A stretch of 64,000 bases of DNA from Christensenellaceae bacterium (GCA_031260975.1 JAISKJ010000003.1:129480-193479); one strand, 5' to 3'. Numbered from the stretch's first letter, positions 1 to 10,237 are shown. Numbers and translations: made by a program. The notes: a model not told the origin generated them from the sequence alone.

Positions 1-399
1 CCTGTGGCTATAAACCACATCTCGGTCACTTATTTCAATTATGCTGTTGTCGCCCCCGCTGGTTTTAATCGTGTAAGTATGCCCTGCTACTGTTATTTTT
101 TGGGAGGGCAGCGGAGACAAATTTATGTTGTTGGGTTTCAGAAGAATTTCTATGTGATTTTTAGGGTATGTTACCACCTGCACCTGAGTATTTTTGGTAA
201 CTATTTTTGGGTCAAAGTTGACTATGTAGGGCAGTGTTTTTGCACCCATAAATTGAGTTTCGGTTGGCTGATAGGTTATAAATGCGGGAGCGTCAGTTTT
301 AACACTGAAGCTGTCCTCTATTTTGCCGAGATAACAGTGTCGGTTTTCTATTGTCACAACTGCGGGCAGTTGAGATTTTATATGCAAAAAATATTCCAT
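1..399 (-). CDS. Unknown protein, partial (C-terminus beyond window edge)
   Basis: An open frame of 133 codons runs from ATG at 399 on the minus strand off the left edge with no stop. The protein begins MEYFLHIKSQLPAVV and looks beta-rich, with many alternating hydrophobic residues and no membrane segment or known catalytic motif that I recognise. The frame stays open for some codons upstream, so the start is not certain, and no strong ribosome-binding site precedes this ATG. It is divergent from the small gene starting at 490, and the 90 bp between them would have to hold both promoters. A domain from a secreted or structural protein is possible, but I assign no function. Confidence 0.6.
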   Translation of the reverse strand, partial: MEYFLHIKSQLPAVVTIENRHCYLGKIEDSFSVKTDAPAFITYQPTETQFMGAKTLPYIVNFDPKIVTKNTQVQVVTYPKNHIEILLKPNNINLSPLPSQKITVAGHTYTIKTSGGDNSIIEISDRDVVYSHR

Positions 400-489
400 G
401 CTATAATTTATGAAAACCCGCCATAAATTATGCTGCCGCTGATTTTTGGATTATTGTATAAAAGGCGCCGGGCTGTAAATACTCAGGGT

Positions 490-765
490 ATGGAAAAGAA
501 AGTTGTGAATATAAACGAATATAAACCGGAGAAAAAAGAAAATATCGCCACAGAAGAGGAGATAGCGCTGCTTTTTTGCGGACTTGTGAGGCTTATCAGA
601 AATTCTGCCGTAAGCGAGGTGGGCGATACGCTCAGGCAGGAGTGTGAATTTGCTACGCAAAATTATCATGAGGCCATAAAAGTCATAAAACAGAAGAATG
701 AAGAAATAGAAAAACTTAAAAGCATTAACGGAACACTCAACAAAAAGCTTAATAGTATTAAATAG
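490..765 (+). CDS. Small coiled-coil protein, unknown function
   Basis: The 91-residue product starts MEKKVVNINEYKPEKK. It has a central amphipathic helix around residues 20-40 and ends in a Lys/Glu-rich coiled coil (residues 55-91). I chose ATG 490 over the longer frame from 430 because the extra residues are basic and unlike the rest. There is no clear Shine-Dalgarno sequence. A possible -35 TTGTAT (454-459) and -10 TAAATA (476-481) would place the transcription start within a few bases of the ATG. It ends 53 bp before addB and points the same way. No family is recognised. The frame is short, so there is some risk that it is not a gene. Confidence 0.55.
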   Translation: MEKKVVNINEYKPEKKENIATEEEIALLFCGLVRLIRNSAVSEVGDTLRQECEFATQNYHEAIKVIKQKNEEIEKLKSINGTLNKKLNSIK

Positions 766-784
766 CATTTTGCAACTTTTTGTT

Positions 785-812
785 TTGTTTTAAGCCTAAA
801 AACTGCTACAAT
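785..812 (+). promoter_or_regulatory. Putative addB promoter, start codon at the expected TSS
   Basis: TTGTTT (785-790) and TACAAT (807-812) are 16 bp apart. The addB ATG at 819 lies only 6 nt past the -10 box and has no Shine-Dalgarno sequence, so the transcript would be leaderless or almost so. Confidence 0.45.
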
Positions 813-818
813 ATTTGT

Positions 819-3800
819 ATGCTAAATATTTTTCTCTCTCAAAACCCACAAAGCGGCAGAGTTAAACTAATGCAGCAGCTAAAGAATAATTTGAACGACG
901 GTACCCACTCCCTTATTGTGCCCGACAGATTCGCGCTCTTTCATGAAAAGGCGGTTTTTGAGGCACTTGAGGCAACAAGTTTGTTTAATGTGGAGGTGCT
1001 CAGTTTTTCACGCCTTACAAAAAAGATTTTGGGGGCAAGCGGCTCGGTTAATAAAATCTCAGGCACTATGATAATAAAAAAACTGCTTGACGAAAACCGA
1101 ATCAGGTTTAAGTGTTTTACAAAGTCCTTATTTAATTCGGGCTTTGCAGGTGAAGTTTATGCCACAATAGAACAGCTTAAAAGTTGTGATATTTTGCCTG
1201 AAACAATATTAAAAGCTGCTGGCGGGCAGGATTACTTATCTAAAAAGATGAGTGATTTAGCATTGATTTATGAAAGCTATAATAAATATCTCTTAAGCAA
1301 TAATTTGTATGACAGCGGTGACGAGTTTAACAGACTGATTGAAGTGGGCTTTGACAATGATTATTTTAAAAACAGGCATATTTATATATGTGCCTTTGAC
1401 AGCTTTACCCGTCAGACGTATAGGATTATTGAAAAGCTCATCAGGCAGTGTAAGAGTGTCAGTATCGTTTTGTATATGGACGAAAATAATAAGAATATCT
1501 ATCCTGCTGACACCTATCAAAACATAATCAATATGGCAAAAAATATAGGGGTTGAAGCAAATATTATTTCAGCTTCAAATGTGTTGAGCGGTCAGTTTAA
1601 GCATCTTGGTGACAATCTGTTTAAGTTTAAGCCGGCAGTGCAAAAGATAACAGACAGTCAGATTTTTTTGAGCGAATATAGAGATATTTTGAGTGAAATC
1701 ACCAAGGCTGCTCAAATAATAAGAAAAGGTGTTGTAAAAGACAATCTGAGATATAAAGATTTTGCCGTCGCCATAAGTAATCTCGAAGTAAACCGGCTGA
1801 TGGTGAGTAAAGTTTTTGATGAGTTTGGGATAAGCTGTTTTTTGGACACCTCAACACCTTTAAGTGATACTGTTTTAATGCAATTTGTAAACAAGTGCCT
1901 TGACACGGTGCGGTTTGGATTCGGGCGCTCGGAGCTTATGTCTTTGGTCAAAAACAATCTTAGCGGAATAAGTTTTTCTGACGCCTGTGATTTTGAGGAA
2001 ATTTTGACCAAATATAATTTTGAGCGGCAGATGTTTAAAAAAGAAATTATGACTCCTGAAAAGGAATACGCAGTATATAATCAGGTCAGAAAAAATATTT
2101 TAAAGGGATTAAAGCCCCTCAGCATAAAAAGCGGAAGTACTGCTGAGTTTTCGGAGGCTCTTAAACAGGTTATGGGCAGCTTTAAGGTTCAGCAGCAGCT
2201 GGATGAGTTGTCAGATAAATATAACGAGCAGGGACTGCTTAAACAGCAGCAGCAAAACGGGCAGCTGCTTGGCAAGCTTGGTGAAATTTTAGACAGTATG
2301 ACAAAGGTTTTGGGTGACAGTAAAATCACCCTTGATGAGTTTGCAGATATATTAAACAGCGGATGCAGCGCCTGCAATGTTTCAAGCGTGCCCATAAGCC
2401 TAGACAGTGTGTTTGTGGGGGATAGCAGCAATAGCTTTTTTGAAAATACTCACACCTTGTTTATACTTTCAGCAAACGCCGGTGACATGCCCAAAACGCT
2501 TCAGGACTGCGGTATAATTCTGGATAGAGAAATTGATATTTTGAAGGATAAATATAATATCGAGCCCAGCATAAAGACTATCAACTTAAGAGAGAGATTT
2601 AAGCTATATAACCTTTGTTTAAGCCCGCAAAAGCGCCTGTTTGTCTCATTTCACACAAAAGGAGCTAACACCAAGGAAGTTTTTTCGCCTTTTGTAGGGC
2701 AAATTCGGGATATGTTTTTGTGTGAAGTTAAAGGTGAATATCAGCCCTTGCAAATAGCCGCAGCAGGCGGGTTTAACTTTGTTGAAGAGGCCTCAAATGT
2801 GACACTTGCGGTTACTAAATTAAGCGGAGTATTACGTAAAATTTATGACGGCGGAAACGTAATAAACCAGAGGGAATATGCAACTCTTTTAAGTTGTTTG
2901 AAAGACAGAAATACATATTTTAAAAATTATCAACAGCTGCTTGATTACAAGAACTTTCATAAGCTTTCAGTCTCAGTTTTGACTGACACAGACAATATCA
3001 GCGCGTCAGGAGTTGAGACCTTTTATACCTGTCCTTTTTTATATTTTATAAAGTATGGTCTTAGAATTAGGGAAAAGCTTTCTGAGCAATTTGACGCTAT
3101 GACAATCGGTAATATTATGCATAAGTTTGCCGAAAAACTTCACAAAGAAATTACGTTGCCGGCAGATGATAAAATGGTTAAGGAAGTAAGTGAAAAGGTT
3201 ATTGGTCAGGTGCTTGGAGAATATAACCTTTTGCTTCAGTTTCCGGGTAGCAAGGTGCCTGTGCAGGGGCTTAGAAAAGAAGCGGTTCGTTTAGGCACAG
3301 CGCTTAATTTCCAAGCAAAGAACAGTGATTTTAAAACACTTCATACTGAGGTCAGGTTTGGCGTGGGCGGCACTCTCGAGGGAATAAAAATAACAGTTGG
3401 TAACAAGACGTTGGTGATTTCAGGACAGATTGACCGAATTGATGCTTTGGGCGATTTTTTCAGGGTGATAGATTATAAAACGGGCTCTGCCGAGACAAGC
3501 CTGAGTGAGCTATATTTTGGAAAGAAAATACAGCTGTATTTATATCAGGCAGTGCTTAACAAAAAATATAAACCCGCGGGCGGATATTATTTGCCCATAA
3601 AAAATAAGCCTGCTGAAAAAGGTAAGTCGCAGCAGTGGATATATCGGTTGAAGGGCTATACTCTTTTTGACCACAATATTATAATGTCGAGTGACAAGGG
3701 GCTTAAAGAAGGGGCGAGCAGTGAGATTATAGAAGTCAGACGCAATAGCGACAAAAACGGCGAAGCTACGTTTCATTCTGCTCATTCAAAACTTTTAACA

Positions 3801-4046
3801 CACGATCAGCTTGTGGCTTTTGCGGATTTAGTATTGGAGATGACCAAAAAGGCCGCTGAAAATATTTTAAGCGGAAATTTGGTGCCCAGCCCGCTGGTTT
3901 TGTCTAAAAGCCCTTGTGAATATTGTGCATATGTTGGAATTTGCCGCTTTGACCAGAGTTTTGGAAATATTAAAAGAGAGCCTAAACAAAAAATTGATGA
4001 GGACTTTGTATGCGCTTCCATAAAAGGAGGTGAGTGTAATGACTGA
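819..4046 (+). CDS. addB: ATP-dependent helicase/nuclease subunit B (AddB)
   Basis: AddB is the second subunit of the AddAB helicase-nuclease that resects double-strand DNA ends for RecA-mediated recombination. The product has 1075 aa from ATG 819 (about 1150 is usual). The C-terminal nuclease domain is clear: a first Cys in FYTCPFLYFIKYGL, the DRIDALGDFFRVIDYKTG core with the catalytic Asp and Lys, and a terminal Cys triplet SPCEYCAYVGICRF that, with the first Cys, would hold the 4Fe-4S cluster. The N-terminal nucleotide-binding loop is odd. Where B. subtilis AddB has a Walker A (GSGKT), this protein has LSQNPQSGRVKLM, so the Lys and Thr are replaced. The stop overlaps the addA start by 8 bp, so the two are one operon. 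A longer frame from 780 exists but adds 13 unconvincing residues. Confidence 0.93.
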   Translation: MLNIFLSQNPQSGRVKLMQQLKNNLNDGTHSLIVPDRFALFHEKAVFEALEATSLFNVEVLSFSRLTKKILGASGSVNKISGTMIIKKLLDENRIRFKCFTKSLFNSGFAGEVYATIEQLKSCDILPETILKAAGGQDYLSKKMSDLALIYESYNKYLLSNNLYDSGDEFNRLIEVGFDNDYFKNRHIYICAFDSFTRQTYRIIEKLIRQCKSVSIVLYMDENNKNIYPADTYQNIINMAKNIGVEANIISASNVLSGQFKHLGDNLFKFKPAVQKITDSQIFLSEYRDILSEITKAAQIIRKGVVKDNLRYKDFAVAISNLEVNRLMVSKVFDEFGISCFLDTSTPLSDTVLMQFVNKCLDTVRFGFGRSELMSLVKNNLSGISFSDACDFEEILTKYNFERQMFKKEIMTPEKEYAVYNQVRKNILKGLKPLSIKSGSTAEFSEALKQVMGSFKVQQQLDELSDKYNEQGLLKQQQQNGQLLGKLGEILDSMTKVLGDSKITLDEFADILNSGCSACNVSSVPISLDSVFVGDSSNSFFENTHTLFILSANAGDMPKTLQDCGIILDREIDILKDKYNIEPSIKTINLRERFKLYNLCLSPQKRLFVSFHTKGANTKEVFSPFVGQIRDMFLCEVKGEYQPLQIAAAGGFNFVEEASNVTLAVTKLSGVLRKIYDGGNVINQREYATLLSCLKDRNTYFKNYQQLLDYKNFHKLSVSVLTDTDNISASGVETFYTCPFLYFIKYGLRIREKLSEQFDAMTIGNIMHKFAEKLHKEITLPADDKMVKEVSEKVIGQVLGEYNLLLQFPGSKVPVQGLRKEAVRLGTALNFQAKNSDFKTLHTEVRFGVGGTLEGIKITVGNKTLVISGQIDRIDALGDFFRVIDYKTGSAETSLSELYFGKKIQLYLYQAVLNKKYKPAGGYYLPIKNKPAEKGKSQQWIYRLKGYTLFDHNIIMSSDKGLKEGASSEIIEVRRNSDKNGEATFHSAHSKLLTHDQLVAFADLVLEMTKKAAENILSGNLVPSPLVLSKSPCEYCAYVGICRFDQSFGNIKREPKQKIDEDFVCASIKGGECND

Positions 4047-7000
4047 GCTTGTTAAAAAGAAAATTGAATACACATCTCTTCAAAAAGAAGTTCTGAAGTC
4101 AAGCGACAAAAATGTGCTTGTTCCGGCCTCTGCCGGCAGCGGAAAAACCAGCGTTGTGATAGAGCGGGTTTGCCGTCAGCTTTGTGAGGGTGTGGATATA
4201 AGTGAACTTCTGGTTGTTACTTTCACCGAAGCTGCCGCTCTTGAAATGTTGAATAGACTTGGCAGTAAGCTGAATGAGCAGGCTGAAAGTAATCCGAATA
4301 TCATCTCGCAGATTGAGCGGCTGGCCATTGCCGATGTTTGTACATTGCACGCTTTTTGCAAAAAGCTTATAAAACAGTATTTTTTTGCATTGGATATTGA
4401 CCCTTCATTTAGTGTTTGTGATGAGACACAGAGCAGTTTGTATAAAGCCAAAGCACTTGATGAGGTTTTGCTTAGTGAGGCGCAGGAGTACCGCACCGAT
4501 TTTGAAGCGCTGATTGAGGCCTTTGATGCGTCACGCAGGCAGGACGGACTTAGAAAAAGTATATTGAACACACATGAATTTTTGTGTTCAATTACGAATA
4601 AACAGAAGTTTTTAAAAGAAACTGCCTATTTGTGTTATGACACCAATCTAAATAAAAATCCTGCAGCGCAGATTATTTTAAAAGATATTACGGGCAAAGT
4701 AAGCCATTATAAACAAAAATTTGAGAGTCTGTTTGACAAATGCAAAGCAAACGGCTTCATTAAAACAGGCGGACTTGTTCAGACGGTTTTGAATAGTTTG
4801 CCTGTTCTCACAAATAATTTTGAAGAGGCTTTAGGGCAGCTTGCTGTGTTTTGTGAGACACCTATGCCGCGAAAGCCCGCCCTCAAAGAAGATAATCCTG
4901 AATATGACGCTAAAGAAGAATATGGAGAAATTAAAGAAAAGCTCACAGCGGGCCTTAGAAAAATTGTTGACGATTATAGCGATATAAAAGAATTAAAAGA
5001 CAAGCTGCAAAGGTCAAAAGAAACTCTGACCAATTTTTTGGCACTGACCGATAAGTTTGAAAAAGAGTATTGCCGCATCAAGAGGCTTAATAACTGTCTG
5101 GACTTTTGTGACCTTGAAGAATATACAAGGCAGATTTTGATGGATCCTGTTTTGAGAGCGGGTATTCAAAACAAGTATAAATTTGTTTATGTTGACGAAT
5201 ATCAGGATATTAACGGCGTGCAGGAGGATATACTTCTGAAAGTTTCGTGCGGCGATAACCTCATTATGGTGGGCGACATAAAGCAAAGCATTTATGGCTT
5301 CAGAAATTCGGACCCGCAGATATTTATTGATAAATTCAACAGCTATCAAAGCGGTCTTGTCGGGCAGCTGAGACCTCTTAGTGAAAACTTCAGAAGTAAC
5401 CCAACAATCCTTAATTTTGTAAACCGAGTATTTGAAAAGGTGATGACACCTGACACATGCGGAATTGATTATAATCAAAATAGGCTTATTCCAAGAGGCG
5501 AACATCAAAAGACAATTGGTCCTGCGGTGGTTATTGATATAAAAAGCTACAAACAAAAACTGCAGGAACAGACGCAGCCCAAAGTTTATGATATCACTTC
5601 GGACTTTGGAGCAAAAACACAGACAGCGGCACAGGCGGAAGCGAAGATTGTGGCAGGTCACATAAAAGAGCTTGTGAGCACCAAAACTATAGGCTACGGA
5701 GATATTGCAATACTTTGCAGGCAGCGGAAATATCTGAAGGAATTTGCGCTTGCCCTGAAAGAGTATAAGATACCCTTGTTTTACAGCGACGAAAGCGATT
5801 TGTTTAGCAGTCATGAAATTTTGCTGATGTTGAGTTTTTTGAAGCTAATAAATAACCCTAAAGATGACATAAGCCTGACAACGGTATTAAGCTCGGGTAT
5901 AGTAGACCTGTCGTTTAGTGATTTATATGATATCAAAAGGGCATATAAAAATAAAGATGCTCCGTTTTTTGAGGCCTGCAAAGAGTATTCTAAAAAAGGT
6001 GACGCAATATCCGTCAAGATAAACGAGCTGTATGAGGTGCTTGAACAATGCCGGGATATGCTAAATTTCTGTAGTATTTTTGAGGTGCTTAATTTTATAA
6101 ATTCTCACTATCATATTACTGATTTTTATCTGCTTTTGCCGGATGGCGTAAGAAGAAGTCAGATGATTTCAGACTACATTACAGGTTTTTCGGGGCTTAG
6201 GCTTAATATTCCGGAATATTTGAATTATGCTGAAAGCCTCACTATGCCGGGTGGCGGCGATGCAGCCATGGACTGTGTAAGGATTGATACCATGCATTCA
6301 AGCAAGGGGCTGGAGTTTAATGTAGTGTTTTTGGTTGGGCTTAGCAGTGAATTTGTAAGTAAATCAGATGCCATGACATATGACCCGGAAATGGGGGCGG
6401 GCATCGGATGGTCTCATGCTGAAGAACATCTGAAAGATAATACTCTTGCCCGCAAAGGTATAGACACAAAAAACAAAATCCGCGAGACTCAGGAAGAAAT
6501 GAGGCTTTTGTATGTGGCCATGACGCGCGCCAAAAACTATTTATTTATGTCGGCTTGTAATGTTAAGGAAATTAGGCCCATGCAGACAGCGTATGAAATA
6601 AAATCCGCCAAAAGCCACTTTGATTTTATATCTTCCGCATTTGACGAAAATACCTTGGAATATATTAAAAATGGCGGAGTAATCACTCAGGGCGAAGGTG
6701 AAAACTCATTTAGCATAATTATTAATGACGAAGAAGCAAAAGTTGTGCCCTCTATAAAAAGGATTTTATTTGATGAGACCGATATAGATAAAAACCTGAA
6801 GCGGCAGATAGATGAATATTTCAGCGCAATATATAAGCATGAAAACGCTGTAAAGATAGCGCAGAAAAATTCGGTGACGGGGCTTATTAATGCTATGGGT
6901 GAGGGGTTTGAAAGCATAAACTCTACACCAAAGACTTTAACACTCAGCGAACACAAAACAGTTGACATTGACCACGCAAAACTGGGAAGCGCCTATCATC

Positions 7001-7464
7001 TGATTATGCAAAAGCTGGAGTTTGAAACAGCGTCTCCTCAAAGCATTGACAAGCTTATAGCTGATTTGGTGGGGATGGGGCAGCTTGAAGAAAAGTATGT
7101 CAAGCTTATTGACAAAAACAGTATTTTGCTGGGAGCAAAAGCAATTGTCGGTCTTGGAAGGTTTAATATCTTCAAAGAACAGCAGTTTATGGCATATGTG
7201 TCCTATAATCAGTTGGTTGAAAATATGACTATAACCGATAAGGTTTTGCTGCAGGGTGTTATTGACCTAATACTTTCGGGTGAGAAGAATATTATTATAG
7301 ACTATAAGACCACAAAAGCAGGCAGCGAGAAAGAGCTTTGTGAAAGATATAAAACACAGATGAAGCTTTATAAAAAGGCCGCAGAAGGTGCCCTAAAACA
7401 AAAAATTGATAAGGTATATATTTATTCGTTTACGCTGAAGAAGCTAATAGAAGTGTTAGTGTAG
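4039..7464 (+). CDS. addA: ATP-dependent helicase/nuclease subunit A (AddA)
   Basis: AddA is the UvrD-like 3'-5' helicase and nuclease subunit that pairs with AddB. The 1141-aa product carries the superfamily 1 motifs in order: Walker A VPASAGSGKTSV (about residues 28-40), motif II VDEYQDINGVQ, motif III GDIKQSIYGFRNSDP, motif V DTMHSSKGLEFNVVFLVGL and motif VI LLYVAMTRAKNYL. A RecB-type nuclease domain at the C-terminus has the GVIDLILSGEKNIIIDYKTT core. ATG 4039 is preceded at a spacing of 8 by AAGGAGG (4024-4030). A GTG at 4030 is in frame but lacks spacing to that site. The start overlaps the addB stop, which suggests translational coupling. The length is slightly below the usual 1200 aa. 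Confidence 0.95.
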   Translation: MTELVKKKIEYTSLQKEVLKSSDKNVLVPASAGSGKTSVVIERVCRQLCEGVDISELLVVTFTEAAALEMLNRLGSKLNEQAESNPNIISQIERLAIADVCTLHAFCKKLIKQYFFALDIDPSFSVCDETQSSLYKAKALDEVLLSEAQEYRTDFEALIEAFDASRRQDGLRKSILNTHEFLCSITNKQKFLKETAYLCYDTNLNKNPAAQIILKDITGKVSHYKQKFESLFDKCKANGFIKTGGLVQTVLNSLPVLTNNFEEALGQLAVFCETPMPRKPALKEDNPEYDAKEEYGEIKEKLTAGLRKIVDDYSDIKELKDKLQRSKETLTNFLALTDKFEKEYCRIKRLNNCLDFCDLEEYTRQILMDPVLRAGIQNKYKFVYVDEYQDINGVQEDILLKVSCGDNLIMVGDIKQSIYGFRNSDPQIFIDKFNSYQSGLVGQLRPLSENFRSNPTILNFVNRVFEKVMTPDTCGIDYNQNRLIPRGEHQKTIGPAVVIDIKSYKQKLQEQTQPKVYDITSDFGAKTQTAAQAEAKIVAGHIKELVSTKTIGYGDIAILCRQRKYLKEFALALKEYKIPLFYSDESDLFSSHEILLMLSFLKLINNPKDDISLTTVLSSGIVDLSFSDLYDIKRAYKNKDAPFFEACKEYSKKGDAISVKINELYEVLEQCRDMLNFCSIFEVLNFINSHYHITDFYLLLPDGVRRSQMISDYITGFSGLRLNIPEYLNYAESLTMPGGGDAAMDCVRIDTMHSSKGLEFNVVFLVGLSSEFVSKSDAMTYDPEMGAGIGWSHAEEHLKDNTLARKGIDTKNKIRETQEEMRLLYVAMTRAKNYLFMSACNVKEIRPMQTAYEIKSAKSHFDFISSAFDENTLEYIKNGGVITQGEGENSFSIIINDEEAKVVPSIKRILFDETDIDKNLKRQIDEYFSAIYKHENAVKIAQKNSVTGLINAMGEGFESINSTPKTLTLSEHKTVDIDHAKLGSAYHLIMQKLEFETASPQSIDKLIADLVGMGQLEEKYVKLIDKNSILLGAKAIVGLGRFNIFKEQQFMAYVSYNQLVENMTITDKVLLQGVIDLILSGEKNIIIDYKTTKAGSEKELCERYKTQMKLYKKAAEGALKQKIDKVYIYSFTLKKLIEVLV

Positions 7465-7739
7465 CCATAAAAAGACGTAAATAGAAAATATTAGATATTA
7501 AAAAACAATTAAAATCTTGATTGTAAGTATTAAATTTTGGCAAAAAATGAGTTAAAATGTTAGTAAATTTCAGTTTTTTGTGTTATAATTCAACGAAGTG
7601 AGATAAGTAGCAATGCTTATATTGATACTGTTGAACGAAGTTGAATTTTAACATAACTATACTAATAAATTATTGATAATAGTAAAAGGGTTGTGTTATA
7701 CTAACCGATGAATTATAGAACCAAAAGAGGAGAAAAATC
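7465..7739 (+). promoter_or_regulatory. Intergenic region with two promoter-like sites
   Basis: This 275-bp AT-rich gap holds no gene that I can support. The better promoter is TTGATA (7673-7678), an 18-bp spacer and TATACT (7697-7702). A second TATAAT lies at 7584-7589 with a weak -35. A short inverted repeat, AATTCAAC near 7587 and GTTGAATT near 7640, brackets about 60 bp between them and could be an operator or a stem. The RBS AGAGGAG precedes the next gene. Confidence 0.45.
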
Positions 7740-10211
7740 ATGTTTGATGCAATAACATCTGCGCTTAGCGGTATAGCAAATGCACTTGGATTTGCTTATC
7801 TTGCGGCTATATTTATAGGAGCTATTCTGGTAGCTTTGTTGATTACGATTTTAATCACACGTATGTCATATGAAACTAAGTTGCTAAAAGCCATAGACGG
7901 CTTTAATGCTTATCTTCGCAGCAAGCCCTATGTCGGTGATGACAACCTGATAGAGTTTAACAATCGCATGAAAGCGGCTCCGGGGGTATTGCGAAACCGC
8001 TGGCAAATGTTTGTGCTGAACAGAGAGGACGGCATAGCAAAATATATTAACCTTGACAGCTGTGTTGAAAAGCCGCTTCGAACCGGCACTATTGACAGAG
8101 TAATTAAAAACTTTACGGCCATAGCCGTGTTTTTGGCGTTTGTGTCGGCGGCATTAAGTGCTGCACTCGTAGCTGAACCCGGTTTGAGCCTGGCTCAGGT
8201 TTTGTTTAGAGTTCTGGCAATTCCGGCGATTATTGTTTTGGTTGCGGTAATCGGTGTTATTGTAGTGCGAAGCCTTAAGGGCGCTGTGCAGTCAGACCTT
8301 TATGAATACTTCCATATATTTGAAAATAATATCACAAGAGCGGTAACAACGCTTCCGCCTTATGTTGACTACGAAATTTTGTTTACGCGAAAGGAAATCA
8401 GAGACAGCATTCCTGTGCTTCAGCAATACCTTGAAAAGCGTGCTGTTATTGAGCAGGAAGAGCTTGAAAAAGCACGTAAAAACGCTATTGAGGTTGAGGG
8501 TTATAACTTTGACGAGCTGGGCCTGAATGGGGCGCTGGTTTTGGAACGCGCCATGAGGGAGTGTGAGGTATATCTCGGAACAAAACGACGTCTGAAGCTT
8601 GAGTGTGACCAGATTGAAACAGAGCGTGCTAACTATGAAAAGAACTATGAAATAACCTCGAAGGATTATCAGAGAAAGCTGCAAATAAGCCGTGAAAACC
8701 TTGAAAGTCTTAAAAAACAGCAGGAATCATCCACTAATCGTATTGAAAGTAACTACATAAAAAAGCAGCAGGCTGACGAAATCAAAAAGCAGCAGCAAAT
8801 AGAAAAAGATGCTGATGCCGCAGCGCTTAAGTTTAAGGAAGAGCAGGAAGCTCTTAAGACCGAAATAACAAAACGTCAGGATGAGATAGAGACACACCGT
8901 GTTCAGATTGAAGATGCGATGAAGCTTGAATTTAAAAACTACGCAAGACTTATGTTTGCTAAGCTTCAGGAGATTGCTGTCGAAAAGATGGGAAGCGATT
9001 ATAATAAGCTTATTGACGACAACAAAAAGCTGAGGGGAATAGTTAAACGCGCCAAGAGCGGCGGCGGCATTGTTGAAATGGAAACCGTTGCTGATGAACT
9101 TGAGGAAGAAGAGCGCGAAAAAGAGGCTATGGAAGGAAAGAGAATTCCTGAGTTTATATCAAAGGGCTTTGACCTTTCGGCAGAAACAAACTTTGACCCA
9201 CCGGTGGTTAAGCCTAAGCCCGAGCAGCCGAAAGCAGAGGAGTTCAGACCTGAGGTGGCGCAGGCACCGAAGCCGACTGTCTTTAGTGAGCCTGAGCGTG
9301 AAACTTTGCAGAAGTTTGACCATGACAAATCTGCTGATGATTTTAGACCAAGTATTAAGACCGACACTGATTCAAGCGAAAAATTGTCCGATGACGATTT
9401 TAAGACGCCCGAGTTTAAGTTTGAGCCTGAAGAAGACTTTAAGCCGACCATCAAGATTGTAAACGAAAGTGAGCCTAAAAAGACGACCGATGATGACATT
9501 GATGCCGGCCGCACCAAGCAAATAAGTGAGGGTAGTGAGGACTTTTCGTCTCTGTATGATCAGATTTATGACCAAATGAAGGTTGAGAGTGACACTGCCG
9601 AAGGTAAGACCTCTGAAAAGGAAGCAATTTCAAACGAGAAATTTAAGCAGGATGATGATACGCTGCTCAGCGTAAGCCAGAAGCTTCAGGAAGAAAACAA
9701 AAGACTGAGAGAGCAAAAAGCTGCGCTGGATAGTGAAATTAATGCTACAATTTCGCGCATAAGCGACAAAGCACCCAAACAATCTAAGGATGAGCCTATT
9801 GACGATGTGCAGTTTATGTTGGATTCGATGAAAGAAAACCTCAAAAAACAGCAATCGGCAGAGCCCGCAAAATCTGCTGCAAAGACTGCAACTAAGGCAG
9901 CCGGAGCAGGTGTTGTTGCTAAGCCTGTTTCAAGACCTACTGCTTCAAGAACTTCTGCGACGAGACCTGCGGCAAGAACTGCCTCAAAGCCTGCCGCATC
10001 AGCCAGACCTGCCACAAGACCCGCTTCTGCTTCGTCTAGACCTGTAGCGTCAAGACCGTTGCCGAGAAAAACTACAAGTTCGGGAACAGGAGCAAGAAAT
10101 ACCAGGCCATCTACGACCAGACGCAGAGTGTCACAGATAGATGAAGGGCATAGCGTAGACGATATTGCAGGCGAGATGGATAAACTGATAAACAGCAATA
10201 AGAAGAAATGA
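7740..10211 (+). CDS. Large membrane-anchored coiled-coil protein, unknown function
   Basis: The 823-aa product has three predicted membrane segments: about residues 15-42 (FAYLAAIFIGAILVALLITI), 125-150 and 155-180. A long Glu/Lys/Gln-rich coiled coil follows (about 225-430). Next is an acidic linker with many Lys/Pro/Glu repeats, and a basic Ala/Pro/Ser/Thr/Arg-rich stretch (about 690-790) with repeats such as RPAARTASKPAASARPATRP. No enzyme motif is visible. The architecture suggests a cell-envelope or division-associated scaffold, but this is inference. It has its own promoter region and terminator, so it is probably monocistronic. The gene at 19187 has a similar plan (N-terminal membrane helix plus coiled coil) but no obvious sequence match. 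Confidence 0.85.
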   Translation: MFDAITSALSGIANALGFAYLAAIFIGAILVALLITILITRMSYETKLLKAIDGFNAYLRSKPYVGDDNLIEFNNRMKAAPGVLRNRWQMFVLNREDGIAKYINLDSCVEKPLRTGTIDRVIKNFTAIAVFLAFVSAALSAALVAEPGLSLAQVLFRVLAIPAIIVLVAVIGVIVVRSLKGAVQSDLYEYFHIFENNITRAVTTLPPYVDYEILFTRKEIRDSIPVLQQYLEKRAVIEQEELEKARKNAIEVEGYNFDELGLNGALVLERAMRECEVYLGTKRRLKLECDQIETERANYEKNYEITSKDYQRKLQISRENLESLKKQQESSTNRIESNYIKKQQADEIKKQQQIEKDADAAALKFKEEQEALKTEITKRQDEIETHRVQIEDAMKLEFKNYARLMFAKLQEIAVEKMGSDYNKLIDDNKKLRGIVKRAKSGGGIVEMETVADELEEEEREKEAMEGKRIPEFISKGFDLSAETNFDPPVVKPKPEQPKAEEFRPEVAQAPKPTVFSEPERETLQKFDHDKSADDFRPSIKTDTDSSEKLSDDDFKTPEFKFEPEEDFKPTIKIVNESEPKKTTDDDIDAGRTKQISEGSEDFSSLYDQIYDQMKVESDTAEGKTSEKEAISNEKFKQDDDTLLSVSQKLQEENKRLREQKAALDSEINATISRISDKAPKQSKDEPIDDVQFMLDSMKENLKKQQSAEPAKSAAKTATKAAGAGVVAKPVSRPTASRTSATRPAARTASKPAASARPATRPASASSRPVASRPLPRKTTSSGTGARNTRPSTTRRRVSQIDEGHSVDDIAGEMDKLINSNKKK

Positions 10212-10213
10212 TA

Positions 10214-10237
10214 AAAAGAGGCAACGGCCTCTTTTTT
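10214..10237 (+). terminator. Rho-independent terminator
   Basis: The stem AAAGAGGC/GCCTCTTT, with a short loop and a T run, lies directly after the stop of the coiled-coil gene. Confidence 0.85.

Noticed and set aside
4..426. Open frame of 140 codons on the plus strand at the left edge
   Set aside because: It is antisense to the minus-strand frame that continues off the edge; it is rich in Cys/Tyr/Phe in a way typical of shadow frames and has no RBS.
5014..5814. 266-codon minus-strand frame inside addA
   Set aside because: It lies wholly within a gene with clear helicase motifs and has the composition of an antisense shadow.
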